A DNA stretch of 64,000 bases from Agarilytica sp033852175 (GCA_033852175.1 JAWSUY010000001.1:186001-250000), one strand, 5' to 3'; positions 27,779 through 36,715 are shown, numbered from the stretch's first letter. Made by a program: numbers and translations. Notes: a model not told the origin generated them from the sequence alone.

Positions 27779-28124
27779 TCAATATCTTGTTAGCTGTTTG
27801 GGACGTGTGCTCAGCACCCAAAGGAAGTAAACCAAGGGATATAGAATCAAGAAAAGGAATTCTTAGGGAGTGCCAGGTGTAGGGATCAGGAGTCAACAAG
27901 GAGCATTTAGACTAATTTAAGCACGCTTCCCAAACCGCTAAGCTCGTCGCCCCTATTGTTGCTCGCTATCATTACTCACTATTATTGTCGCGCCACCCCC
28001 TCTACCACGAGCAATTCAGCCCGATTGCGCCTACAATAAAACAGTCATTACAAAACTCAGAGCCCAGCCCAAGACTCGCACCTACCTTGGGTAAACGGTC
28101 GACAAGTGTCCTTTTGTCTCACTC
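27779..28124. other. Intergenic region upstream of pip
   Basis: About 345 bp with no credible gene. It should contain the pip promoter, but no clear sigma70 boxes or repeats could be picked out. Confidence 0.4.
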
Positions 28125-29111
28125 ATGTCCGAGATACATATGCAGATTCTCTACCCAGAAATCAAACCTTATGCTCAGCACAATATTAAGGTAGATGATA
28201 TTCACACCCTATACGTAGAAGAAAGCGGTGACCCCGGCGGTGTTCCTGCGCTCTTTGTACACGGTGGCCCTGGCGCGGGAAGCAGCAAACATGACCGTCG
28301 TTTTTTTGATCCTGAAAAATATCGCATCATCGTATTCGATCAACGCGGTAGTGGTCGCTCAACCCCTCACGCGGAACTTGAAAACAACACCTCGACTCAC
28401 CTTGTTGAAGATATTGAAGTCATACGTAAAAAACTTGATATCGAAAAATGGCTCGTGTTTGGAGGGTCTTGGGGTGCAACTCTAGGTTTACTCTACACCG
28501 AGGCTTATCCAGACCGAGTAAAGGGGCTTATTCTCCGCGGTACTTTTTTGTGCCGAGACAGCGACTTAAAATGGTTTTACCAGTCAGGGGCCGATTTAAT
28601 TTTTCCTGATTACTGGCATGATTTTGTTAAACCGGTGCCTCAAGATGAGCGCGATAATATTATCGCCGCCTATTACAAACGGCTCACGGGTGACAACGAA
28701 TTAGCAAAAATGGCCGCAGCTAAGTCTTGGGCCCTATGGGAAGCACACTGTGCAACATTAAGACCCAGCTCGGATGTTGTGAATACGTTTTCAGAACCTC
28801 ACTTGGCCGTTTCTTTAGCACGAATAGAAACGCATTATTTTATGAATAAGGGTTTTTTGGAACCCAATCAACTGATCAAAAACGCAGATAAACTGGCAGG
28901 AATACCCGGCATCATCATTCACGGTCGATACGACATGGTCTGCCCACTCGATAATGCATTTCAACTTTACAATGCTTGGCCCGATTCTGAGTTACAAATT
29001 ATTCGAGACGCAGGCCACTCTTCTCGTGAACCCAGTATTGTGGACGCATTGGTTAAGGCAACCAATACTATGGCGGTAATGCTTGGCGAAGAGGGTGACC
29101 AACTTAGCTAA
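28125..29111 (+). CDS. pip: Proline iminopeptidase
   Basis: Alpha/beta-hydrolase (peptidase S33) that removes N-terminal proline from peptides, 328 residues. FVHGGPGAGSSKHDRRFFDP is the oxyanion/HGGPG motif. FDQRGSGRS follows, then the nucleophile elbow GGSWGAT, then IHGRYDMVCP with the catalytic Asp and DAGHSSREP with the His. All three triad members are present. Two in-frame ATGs lie close together (28125 and 28140); either could be the start. In Pseudomonas this gene is next to dtd; here dtd lies 7 kb away. Confidence 0.94.
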   Translation: MSEIHMQILYPEIKPYAQHNIKVDDIHTLYVEESGDPGGVPALFVHGGPGAGSSKHDRRFFDPEKYRIIVFDQRGSGRSTPHAELENNTSTHLVEDIEVIRKKLDIEKWLVFGGSWGATLGLLYTEAYPDRVKGLILRGTFLCRDSDLKWFYQSGADLIFPDYWHDFVKPVPQDERDNIIAAYYKRLTGDNELAKMAAAKSWALWEAHCATLRPSSDVVNTFSEPHLAVSLARIETHYFMNKGFLEPNQLIKNADKLAGIPGIIIHGRYDMVCPLDNAFQLYNAWPDSELQIIRDAGHSSREPSIVDALVKATNTMAVMLGEEGDQLS

Positions 29112-29234
29112 AGCATACCCATCCATAAAATAGTTCCCTGCGATAGAAATACAAGCTAAAACGGAATGCTGAAATCGATATGAGCAGAAGTTTTGGTAGA
29201 CGCGAACAGAGAGAGAAAGACTAACCAAGTAAAA

Positions 29235-30530
29235 CTACGAAGCCTTCCAAAAAAGAACAAACTTAGCACCACCCAATTCAGACCGCTCCACTCGAACCCC
29301 TCCGTTATGCCACTTCATTATCCGGTGAACAATCGCTAGACCTAAGCCAAAACCACTGCGATTTTCAGAGCCTTCATTTCGCAAACGGAAAAAAGCCTGA
29401 AAGACTTTTTCTGCATCTTCCGGGGCAATGCCAGGACCATCGTCTTCAATTGACACCCGGTATTCTGACTGGCAAACTGATATTTCAATGAGAATTTCTT
29501 TGTCAGCGTATTTAAAAGCATTTTGAATCATATTATGCAGGCTTCGTTCCATCAGATACCATTCGCATGACACCATATTGTCATCACTTAAATTCACCAC
29601 TTCACAGCTAATATCACTATTGATCTGAGCCGCTTGATTGACGCATATAAGATTATCGAGCAACGATGACAAATCCCCCCCCTTAAAATCCAAAGCCTGA
29701 TTTTTTTGTTCAAATCCAGCATAGGTCAGTAGCTCATTAATTAAGGTATCCATTTCTGCCACATCTTCACGTAAACCATTCACGTGCTTTTGGCTCACTG
29801 CCGCATCTGATGATGCTCCAACAATCTCCAATGCAAATTTCATTCGAGCCAACGGCGTTCGCAATTCATGCGACACGGCAGAGGTCATTTCTTGATGCGA
29901 AGCCAGTAACTCATCAATACGTTCCGCCATGGCGTTAAACGCAGCGGCAAGACCATAAACAGCTGAACCTTGCCCTAACGCCACTGCACCCAGTTTCCCA
30001 GCTCCAACCCTTTTGGTGTGGTCCTGCAAGATTTTCAAATCTCTCGATAGTGGCCAAACCCAAAAGTAAATAATCACAGCAATAGCGAGATAAAAGGCGA
30101 CCAATAAAGCGATATACAACAGATGATTTTCATTCCCCTTCGCCGTTTGAGAAATTCGAATAATTAGGGATGTATTTTCAATACGTTTGTAACTTGACCG
30201 CCTACCCGACTCATCGAATACGCTGACGATCCCTCCATTTTCTAAACGCTGATAAAAAGATGTTTGAGAAAACTCATCCATTTGATAAAGCTTAACAGGC
30301 TCATCTAATCGAAGACTCAAATGATGCGCGACATTATTGATATCGTTAGCGTCTTTTAAAATAGCTTCGGACCAAATCGCTTCTGACTCTAGCAGTTTAA
30401 AAAACAGAAGTTCGAAGGGTTCGTCTTGCGGTTCAGGGTTATAGGATTGCCATAACTTATCCGCTCCCCAGCCCAGAAAAACCACAGATAGGACAACGAC
30501 GGCATATAAGGAAAGAAAGGCTCTATTCAT
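29235..30530 (-). CDS. Sensor histidine kinase, RstB-like
   Basis: Inner-membrane sensor kinase of 431 residues. Two membrane helices (about 5-22 and 138-160) bracket a periplasmic domain of about 115 residues. A HAMP linker follows, then the phospho-acceptor His221 in SAVSHELRTPLARM, an N-box (NMIQNAFKYAD) and the G-boxes DDGPGIAPED and GFGLGLAIVH. The overall look and the ELGGAKFVLFW C-terminus resemble E. coli RstB. It is last in the operon barrel-DUF3019-regulator-kinase. The signal sensed is unknown; the DUF3019 protein or the barrel could supply it. Confidence 0.9.
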   Translation of the reverse strand: MNRAFLSLYAVVVLSVVFLGWGADKLWQSYNPEPQDEPFELLFFKLLESEAIWSEAILKDANDINNVAHHLSLRLDEPVKLYQMDEFSQTSFYQRLENGGIVSVFDESGRRSSYKRIENTSLIIRISQTAKGNENHLLYIALLVAFYLAIAVIIYFWVWPLSRDLKILQDHTKRVGAGKLGAVALGQGSAVYGLAAAFNAMAERIDELLASHQEMTSAVSHELRTPLARMKFALEIVGASSDAAVSQKHVNGLREDVAEMDTLINELLTYAGFEQKNQALDFKGGDLSSLLDNLICVNQAAQINSDISCEVVNLSDDNMVSCEWYLMERSLHNMIQNAFKYADKEILIEISVCQSEYRVSIEDDGPGIAPEDAEKVFQAFFRLRNEGSENRSGFGLGLAIVHRIMKWHNGGVRVERSELGGAKFVLFWKAS

Positions 30531-30649
30531 GAGGAAGTTACTTTAGATATGACTGATAGTACCTTAGGTATGACGACACATTTCCATAGTGAGAGGAAAG
30601 GACAGCGAAGCCGAGGGTATTGATTAATCGTCTCCCGCGTAGAAGAAGA

Positions 30650-31339
30650 TTACCACGCATCAGCCACAAATAAATATCCCTTTCCCCACACTGTTTTAAT
30701 CTTCTCAGGGACCTCTGCATTATCATTCAATTTCTTTCGTATATGAGAAATACGAACGTCGATTGTACGGTCCAAACCATCATAGGGTCGGCTGTAGATC
30801 GCATTAAATAGATATTCCCTCGATAGTATTTTGCCTGCATTTTTAGCAAGTTCAACCAAAAGATCAAATTCATGGCTAGACAATACCACATCAACACCGT
30901 GCAGTTTTACACTGCGTGCAGCAAGACTTATGACAAACCCACCAAAAACAAGTTCGTCAAACTCTTCTTTCTCCTCATGATTATAGCGCCGTAACAAAGC
31001 GCGTACGCGCGCTAAAAGAACACGCGGTTCGGCAGGTTTAATCACATAATCATCCGCACCAAATTCTAGGCCCAGGATTTGATCTACATCAGCATCTCGT
31101 GCCGTCAGCATTAAGATGGGACCTTTATAGCTCGGACGTATTTCTTTGCATATCGTCAAGCCATCCTTACCCGGCAGCATAATATCCAGGATCACAATAT
31201 CCGGCATCAACTCTTTAACGCAGCGGGGAACGTTATGGCCCATACCTTCGATAACAACCTGAAAACCATTGCTTTCAAAGAAATCTTTTACTAAATGCGC
31301 CAGCCGCTCATCATCTTCGGCCAGTAAAATACGGCTCAT
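30650..31339 (-). CDS. OmpR-family response regulator, RstA-like
   Basis: A 229-residue DNA-binding regulator. The receiver domain has the acidic pair ED (8-9), phospho-acceptor Asp52 in VILDIMLPGKDG and the conserved Lys101 in VIKP. The C-terminal winged helix shows LSSHEFDLLVELAKNAGKILSREYL and RTIDVRISHIRKKL, typical of the OmpR/PhoB class. It lies between the DUF3019 gene and the kinase gene, 119 bp ahead of the latter, and should be phosphorylated by it. Likely targets include its own operon, starting at the MipA-like barrel; that is inference. Confidence 0.93.
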   Translation of the reverse strand: MSRILLAEDDERLAHLVKDFFESNGFQVVIEGMGHNVPRCVKELMPDIVILDIMLPGKDGLTICKEIRPSYKGPILMLTARDADVDQILGLEFGADDYVIKPAEPRVLLARVRALLRRYNHEEKEEFDELVFGGFVISLAARSVKLHGVDVVLSSHEFDLLVELAKNAGKILSREYLFNAIYSRPYDGLDRTIDVRISHIRKKLNDNAEVPEKIKTVWGKGYLFVADAW

Positions 31340-31370
31340 ATATACGCTCCCATCACTTTTTCATTTCGCA

Positions 31371-31811
31371 TTAGAAGAAACTCCAGGCATTTCGTCGACG
31401 GCGTCGAAACTGAGGGTTTTCGTGCACCACCTCAAACGCCTCCGTCACCACCAATTCTTCATTCCCCACTTCCTTCAACTGAAAGTCGACATTATGCGAA
31501 GCTGCAATATTAATGTAATGGTGGCCAGACACGGTGTCTTCCCAACATTCCAATGGCCTAGCGACATCATTACGGAATAAGCACAGCGAACGCCGACTCG
31601 GGGAAGTCCATCTAATTTCAAGTTCGTCTTCGCACAACTCTTCGCCTTCCGATAAAACACACAGATGCGGCTTAATCGAAAACTGAATCGTCGGCAAAGC
31701 ATCTTCCGCGCTTACACTCGCGGCACACAAAATATAAAACCCCAGCACACCTAAAATAGTTTTAAAAATGATACACACCTCCAATAAAAATGGCGGTGGT
31801 ACTGTCTTCAT
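31371..31811 (-). CDS. DUF3019 periplasmic protein
   Basis: Small secreted protein of the DUF3019 family, usually found beside an OmpR-type regulator and kinase. Mature part: TIQFSIKPHLCVLSEGEELCEDELEIRW then SLCLFRNDVARPLECWE, with four cysteines likely forming two disulphides. It ends in a run of five arginines. The start is unclear. The ATG at 31811 gives MKTVPPPFLLEVCIIFK, an odd signal peptide overlapping the barrel gene by 50 bp with no ribosome site. A GTG at 31778, or a rare ATC/ATT start placed eight bases after the GGAGG inside the barrel gene's last codons, would give a normal signal (FKTILGVLGFYILCAASVSA). Function unknown; perhaps a periplasmic modulator of the kinase. Confidence 0.8.
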   Translation of the reverse strand: MKTVPPPFLLEVCIIFKTILGVLGFYILCAASVSAEDALPTIQFSIKPHLCVLSEGEELCEDELEIRWTSPSRRSLCLFRNDVARPLECWEDTVSGHHYINIAASHNVDFQLKEVGNEELVVTEAFEVVHENPQFRRRRRNAWSFF

Positions 31812-33015
31812 TTACAAGCGGGCTATTGGTTATGGCCTCACCAAACTGGCGATGGTGCAAAATACTGCGCAGTTCCCAATGCTTCGATAAGCGGTATCGC
31901 CAATCGAATTTAAAGTAATACGACAATTCACTCTCTACCGTATACGCAAAGCGCTGATCGTCCACTTCGCTTGCTTTTATGCCGTAGTAATAGTCGAGGG
32001 TATCGCTATCCTTCCATTCTGCCCCCAATGAAAAAGCATACGCACTTCTCTCACGCTCAAACGCAGTAGATAGCCCCAGGCGAACTTGTAAACCATCGTG
32101 GACAGAAGTAATGTCTTTTAATACCTGAAGCCCGAGGCTGACATATTCAGAATCAATAATGTATTCAAAGCCCGCTAGGCCTGCCATGTCCCGATCATGC
32201 AAATCATCGAGGTCAATATCGGCAGCAGCTAAGTCTTCACGGTCATCAGTGCTAAGCTCTAAGAATTCAGGGTCACGACCAGCAATCACAAATTCTTCAA
32301 GGTCAATACCGGCAGCCGCTAAATCTTCGCGATCAATAGAGCCAGACACTAAAGTGAAAAGTTCAACATCAGCAGCCGCTAAATCCACACTGGAAAGAGA
32401 GGCAACAGCAAAATCGTCAAGATCAATACCGGCAGCCTCCAAATCTTCAAGTCCAATAACGTCAGCAGTTGCGAGAATAACCCCATTGGATCCAAAAAAT
32501 ATCTCAATTTCTCCACCACTAACAGGGCTTTCATCCGCTCCAACAGGAGTGGAAGTTGGACTTGGAGTAGACGTAATTACTGGAGAATAACCACCACTAG
32601 GGCTTCCAGCATCACTCGGAGAAGCTCCTCCACTACCCAATCCTCCACCACCCCCTTCAATCGAGAAATTCCCAATCCCCCAATCGTTAAAATAGGTTTG
32701 ATCGTAACCAATAGTGCCGATAATATTGAATTGCGTACGCTCAGATTCAAATAGAGTGTACCCAATCGTATCCGTCTGCCAAAAAAACCGTTTTCCGTAA
32801 TAGCTAATCGTCGGCATTAAAAATATGGGGATATCATCATTGAGCGCAATGGGGTTGGTCCGCCCTCCCAAGCCAATCCCAACGGAAAATTCCCACTGCC
32901 CAACCGTTACGCAGCGTGAATTTTCTTTCGAACACACGGCATCACTCGAACTTGCATAGGCAGGAATCCCCAGCATTAACAACAGAACACAGCAAAACGA
33001 AGTTCTTATAGACAA
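31762..33015 (-). CDS. MipA/OmpV-family outer-membrane protein with a repeat-bearing insertion
   Basis: A 417-residue outer-membrane barrel. A signal peptide (CCVLLLMLGIPAYA) is followed by MipA-type strands (WEFSVGIGLGGRTNPI, IPIFLMPTISYYGKRFFW) and a C-terminal half ending GGVYHF, the expected terminal Phe. Typical MipA proteins are about 250 residues. Here about 150 extra residues sit between strands: a Gly/Ser/Thr/Pro linker (about 119-165) and an acidic block (about 187-267) built on EDLAAAGIDLEEF-like repeats of 20 residues, with one 30-residue unit. The start is TTG. It heads an operon with DUF3019, a response regulator and a kinase. MipA itself is linked to murein enzymes in E. coli; the role here is unknown. 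Confidence 0.85.
   Translation of the reverse strand: MSIRTSFCCVLLLMLGIPAYASSSDAVCSKENSRCVTVGQWEFSVGIGLGGRTNPIALNDDIPIFLMPTISYYGKRFFWQTDTIGYTLFESERTQFNIIGTIGYDQTYFNDWGIGNFSIEGGGGGLGSGGASPSDAGSPSGGYSPVITSTPSPTSTPVGADESPVSGGEIEIFFGSNGVILATADVIGLEDLEAAGIDLDDFAVASLSSVDLAAADVELFTLVSGSIDREDLAAAGIDLEEFVIAGRDPEFLELSTDDREDLAAADIDLDDLHDRDMAGLAGFEYIIDSEYVSLGLQVLKDITSVHDGLQVRLGLSTAFERERSAYAFSLGAEWKDSDTLDYYYGIKASEVDDQRFAYTVESELSYYFKFDWRYRLSKHWELRSILHHRQFGEAITNSPLVNEDSTTAIFIGGVYHF
32201..32456 (-). repeat. In-frame 60-bp-period degenerate repeats within the MipA-like gene
   Basis: Four related segments start on the plus strand at about 32201, 32291, 32351 and 32411, so the spacings are 90, 60 and 60 bp, all multiples of 30. 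Each contains a version of GGTCAATACCGGCAGCCGCT. On the coding strand they encode EDLEAAGIDLDDF, VDLAAADVELFTL, EDLAAAGIDLEEF and EDLAAADIDLDDL. The spacing keeps the reading frame, so unit gain or loss would change loop length without breaking the barrel. Confidence 0.85.
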
Positions 33016-33242
33016 TTCGAAATCTCTACAGGGTTGTACACGAGACTGAATGATGGCGATGCAGCCGCCAACAATCTATGACTATTTAGAAAAAAAGTGT
33101 AAAAGTTTGTAATTTTAGGCAAGTGATCTCACTTCAAAAGCGCCAACAAGATTACACTTCTTTACACAAGTACGCACTTCACTTACATATCAATGCAACG
33201 TAATTCCATACCATGGAAAATCAACACTTAAGGGAGAACATC

Positions 33243-35399
33243 ATGCAAAAAATACTGTCCATTTTCATCAGCTGCTGCACATTAGCGGCATGCGGAGGCG
33301 GAAATAGCCATACTACCCCCAATATTATGCAACCACCCACAAACGACATGCGGGCTGAGGACTACCAAAAACTGACAAGACCCGAAATAGAACCGTCCGT
33401 TTTAAAATACGCCACAGAAGCTGAGCTGCTCAATCATATAAAGAACGGACTTAGACTTAGAGTAAGTGTCTTCGATGACACAATAGAGGAGCTTTTCAAT
33501 CAAACCGATGACGTTGTCACATTCTCAGCGGTGATAGCTGACGCCAGTCCGACGGCGACAGCTAATTTTACCGGGAATGCGGCAGATGGAGTTAGCCCAA
33601 CTGGGGCAGTTTCTGATTCCAATGTTGAAAGCACTTCAAGCGACCTGGCTAACGCACCAACTGCAGATGGTTTCTCGGAGACCAATACACATGTGAGCGG
33701 CGTCGATGAAGCAGACTACGTTAAATACGACGGTCAATATCTATTCATTTCGGCGAGTTCCTCAGGCGAGTATGGCTCACTACCCGCCTCTACGATCAGA
33801 ATCATGGAAACAAACCCGGCCAATGCAGAAATCACTGAAGTCGGCACAATAGAAACAAACAGCGAAGCTTGGGGAAGTGTCAGCGAACTTTACCTCGTTG
33901 GCGATGAGAACGGCACCAATGAACTGGTAACAACCCAATCAGATTGGAACTATGTTTCGGTAAATTTTGGACCTGAAGCAATATTTAATGATTATGCTAG
34001 CTCAGTCACCATCAATGAAATCAACATTACTTCATACGATGTTAGCGACCCCAGCTCCGCGGTCGAAACGTTTAACATCGCTATCGACGGCGATATTCAG
34101 AGCAGCCGTAAAATCGGCAACATACTATACCTTGTCACTAGATTCACACCTCACTTCGACGACATTCGTTACTATTTCACACAAAATGAACAAAGCGCAC
34201 TTGAAGACAATGAAGCTCGTATCTCATCCTTAACACTTGAAGATGCCCTGCCAGCAGTGCGAATAAATGGAGGCGAAAGCCAGCCGTTATTACAAGCCTC
34301 AGACTGTTTAATCCCAGCCGATTCAGGTGAGCTTCATGGATACTCCACTCTCATAACGGTTATTGCCATTGACCTAGAGCAACACAAAGTATTATCCGCG
34401 AATTGTTTAAACACTCAGGTCGGTGGTATTTACGCCAACCAAAACTCGCTCTACATTGGCGGTTCCGCGTATCGAACATGGGAGGACTACGAAAGCTATA
34501 CGGTGGTACATAAATTCAATTTAGACAGCTCTATCGATTACCGCTCAACAGGAATTGTCCCTGGCTGGCTAGGCTGGCAGGACCCTTCATTTAGAATGGA
34601 CGAATACGAAGGCAGCTTTCGTATCGTCACAACAGGAAATGATGGGTTCGGCCCGATCCATCGCTTGAGCATTCTCCAAGATAACACTAGTAGTGATGCG
34701 ATGACCCTCGTTGCAGAACTGCCCAACGAAACGCAGACAGCCGCTATCGGGAAACCCGGAGAAGATATTTACGCCGTTCGCTTTGTCGGGGACCGAGGCT
34801 ATATCGTTACCTTTGAGCGTACCGACCCACTCTATGTGCTGGACTTATCCGTCGCCAATGCGCCGGTCATTGCGGGAGAGCTTGAAGTCCCTGGGTTTTC
34901 ATCGTATCTGCACCCCATTGGTGAAAACCACTTACTCGGAATAGGCCGGGATGCTGACGATGAAGGACAACTAAACGGAACCAAAGTCAGCTTGTTTGAT
35001 ATACGAGACATATCCGCACCAGAATTGGTATCAAGTGAAACATTTGGCGAAAGAGGGTCATGGACAAGCGTTCTTAATGACCTACGCTCCATCACATTTT
35101 TATCGCCAAATAGCGACCAAGTGCGTTTTGCCGTTCCCATTAGCTTGAATTCGGAGCCTTGGGTATGGCAAGAGGACTCACTTCACTTATTCGAAATCAA
35201 TGGCCTAGACGCTAGTACTGTCAGCTTAAACTTTGTCGGAAAAATTATTGCTGAAGAGAGTAACGAATCAAATACATGGCCCAGTTATTCCAGCCTTGAT
35301 CGCAGCGTTTTACACGATGACGCCGTGTACTATTCTCATAACGATGAAGTGTGGGCCTCATTTTGGTCTAGCCCTAATGCTGCTACCGGGCCTCATTGA
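33243..35399 (+). CDS. Secreted beta-propeller lipoprotein (Beta_propel family)
   Basis: A 718-residue lipoprotein. The ATG at 33243 is chosen because AAGGGAG precedes it; the frame is open ten codons further up. The lipobox is LAACGGG. After a low-complexity stretch rich in Thr, Ala and Asp, the sequence HVSGVDEADYVKYDGQYLF is the entry motif of a secreted C-terminal beta-propeller family distantly related to WD40 repeats. Blades with repeated NxxYIGG- and YVLDLS-type strands continue to the end. Two cysteines (SDCLIP, ANCLNT) may pair. It is divergent from the MipA-like operon with 227 bp between them. Function is unknown; propellers of this type are assumed to bind other surface molecules. 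Confidence 0.8.
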   Translation: MQKILSIFISCCTLAACGGGNSHTTPNIMQPPTNDMRAEDYQKLTRPEIEPSVLKYATEAELLNHIKNGLRLRVSVFDDTIEELFNQTDDVVTFSAVIADASPTATANFTGNAADGVSPTGAVSDSNVESTSSDLANAPTADGFSETNTHVSGVDEADYVKYDGQYLFISASSSGEYGSLPASTIRIMETNPANAEITEVGTIETNSEAWGSVSELYLVGDENGTNELVTTQSDWNYVSVNFGPEAIFNDYASSVTINEINITSYDVSDPSSAVETFNIAIDGDIQSSRKIGNILYLVTRFTPHFDDIRYYFTQNEQSALEDNEARISSLTLEDALPAVRINGGESQPLLQASDCLIPADSGELHGYSTLITVIAIDLEQHKVLSANCLNTQVGGIYANQNSLYIGGSAYRTWEDYESYTVVHKFNLDSSIDYRSTGIVPGWLGWQDPSFRMDEYEGSFRIVTTGNDGFGPIHRLSILQDNTSSDAMTLVAELPNETQTAAIGKPGEDIYAVRFVGDRGYIVTFERTDPLYVLDLSVANAPVIAGELEVPGFSSYLHPIGENHLLGIGRDADDEGQLNGTKVSLFDIRDISAPELVSSETFGERGSWTSVLNDLRSITFLSPNSDQVRFAVPISLNSEPWVWQEDSLHLFEINGLDASTVSLNFVGKIIAEESNESNTWPSYSSLDRSVLHDDAVYYSHNDEVWASFWSSPNAATGPH

Positions 35400-35704
35400 T
35401 TAACACCTAACCGTAAACAGAACGTTCTCTTTGCCGCGACGATAAAATATTCGATTTTTCTCGCGGCAGTCTCATCTCTGCAGTCTCATCTCTGCACAGT
35501 CTAATCCCTCAAAAACAGATGACACACTGTTACTTCAGCATGTTGCTAAGCCCTCACTGGATCACCCCCCAATTGAATTTAACATCTCAATACTATGTAG
35601 CAATTCAGCACAAGGATTTGGAATCAAGAAAAGGGAGCGGCAAGGAATGAGAATAAAAAAGGGGGAAAGAGTTTCCGCTCAAAGTGGGACAACTCATTAA
35701 TCGA
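35400..35704. other. Intergenic region with an inverted repeat and a 14-bp tandem duplication
   Basis: TGCCGCGA (35432-35439) and TCGCGGCA (35461-35468) form a perfect 8-bp inverted repeat with a 21-base loop. CAGTCTCATCTCTG then occurs twice in tandem (35467-35480 and 35481-35494). Nothing coding is seen. The hairpin might end the beta-propeller transcript, but no T-run follows. Confidence 0.5.
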
Positions 35705-36184
35705 CTAGGCAATAGAGAGACGAAGCCTAGAAAGTACATCCGTATTCTCAGCCGCGTGTTTAAAGTCATTTAACAGTCGACCGGCATCCCGCCGAAGAAC
35801 GCGAGCTAATGCAGGATCAAGAACTCCACTCAATAAAGGCCAGCGCGAAGTAAAATCACAATCCAAGACCAGCCGGGTCGATTCAGAATCAACCAATTCA
35901 AAGCGCCAGATATTTTTCACCTTTGAGAAAAATGCGGGTCCCTGCAACATATTAATCGCAATCATCGAGGGCGCAACCAGGCTCACATGCTCAACCAACA
36001 TTCGGAAAGGGTTCAATAAATGTGCGCCACCAGCAAAACCGACCGTTGATGTCACGGTGCCGTGCTCATATCGAATACGTGAAGCGAAGCGATCCCACTC
36101 AAAGCGGCGCGAGAAATCCTCGGCAAGCTTATACAGTTGATCACGGTTAACAGCGATTACCGCTTCGACCTGAATGCGTGGCAT
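35705..36184 (-). CDS. SRPBCC (START-like) domain protein
   Basis: A 159-residue cytosolic protein with the helix-grip fold that binds hydrophobic ligands. It opens with a strand and helix of the type seen in polyketide cyclase-like proteins (RIQVEAVIAVNRDQLYKLAEDFSRRFEWDRFAS). A long C-terminal helix closes the cavity (LARVLRRDAGRLLNDFKHAAE). It is divergent from dtd with a 93-bp gap. No ligand or partner is evident. It could be compared with RatA/CoQ10-type proteins, but there is no RatB or SmpB gene beside it, so I do not use that name. Confidence 0.75.
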   Translation of the reverse strand: MPRIQVEAVIAVNRDQLYKLAEDFSRRFEWDRFASRIRYEHGTVTSTVGFAGGAHLLNPFRMLVEHVSLVAPSMIAINMLQGPAFFSKVKNIWRFELVDSESTRLVLDCDFTSRWPLLSGVLDPALARVLRRDAGRLLNDFKHAAENTDVLSRLRLSIA

Positions 36185-36277
36185 ACTTTAATTTGAATGT
36201 GGTGGTGATTGAAATGAAGTTAACTTAACACCATCAATTTAGCACTCTATGCCTTATTTTTCTAACTATTGGTTCTC

Positions 36278-36715
36278 ATGAAAGTACTTATTCAGCGCGT
36301 AACCCACGCTTCTGTCAGTGTTGATGGTGAAATTCTCGGAAATATCGATCGCGGCATCCTCATTCTCGTCGGCATTGAAAAGCACGATACCCCCGACACG
36401 CTGCAGCGAATGACAAACAAAATACTCGGCTATCGCATATTCCCCGACGACGAAGGGAAAATGAACTTGAGCGTCAGCGACATTAACGGCGGTATTCTGA
36501 GCATCTCCCAATTTACTCTCGCCGCGAACACAAAAAAAGGCCTCAGACCCAGTTTTTCTTCTGCAGCTCCCCCTGCCGAAGCCAAGTGCATCTATACTAA
36601 CTTTGTACAAAACTTGCGCAAAAAACATACTCAGGTAGAAGACGGCCGCTTTGGCGCCGATATGAAAGTCAGTTTACTGAACGACGGCCCCGTCACCTTC
36701 CTATTAGACATGTAA
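36278..36715 (+). CDS. dtd: D-aminoacyl-tRNA deacylase
   Basis: Proofreading enzyme that removes D-amino acids (and glycine from tRNA-Ala), 145 residues from the ATG at 36278; a codon nine bases earlier would add three residues. The signature motifs SQFTLAANTKKGLRPSF and NDGPVTFLLDM (the cross-subunit GPV element) are intact, and the N-terminus MKVLIQRVTHASVSVDGE is canonical. In Pseudomonas it follows pip directly; here about 7 kb of accessory genes separates the two. Confidence 0.95.
   Translation: MKVLIQRVTHASVSVDGEILGNIDRGILILVGIEKHDTPDTLQRMTNKILGYRIFPDDEGKMNLSVSDINGGILSISQFTLAANTKKGLRPSFSSAAPPAEAKCIYTNFVQNLRKKHTQVEDGRFGADMKVSLLNDGPVTFLLDM

Noticed and set aside
32159..32590. 143-residue plus-strand frame rich in Ser, Lys and Ala repeats
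   Set aside because: It is the antisense reading of the repeat insertion in the MipA-like gene; the other strand has a signal peptide, barrel strands and an operon context.
27844..35634. Shared 14-mer GAATCAAGAAAAGG at 27844 and 35621, flanking the pip-dtd block
   Set aside because: I considered it as an insertion target repeat, but several 14-mer matches are expected by chance in 64 kb and the flanks do not match.
35705..36184. Naming the START-like protein RatA toxin
   Set aside because: The fold is shared by many proteins and neither RatB nor SmpB lies beside it.
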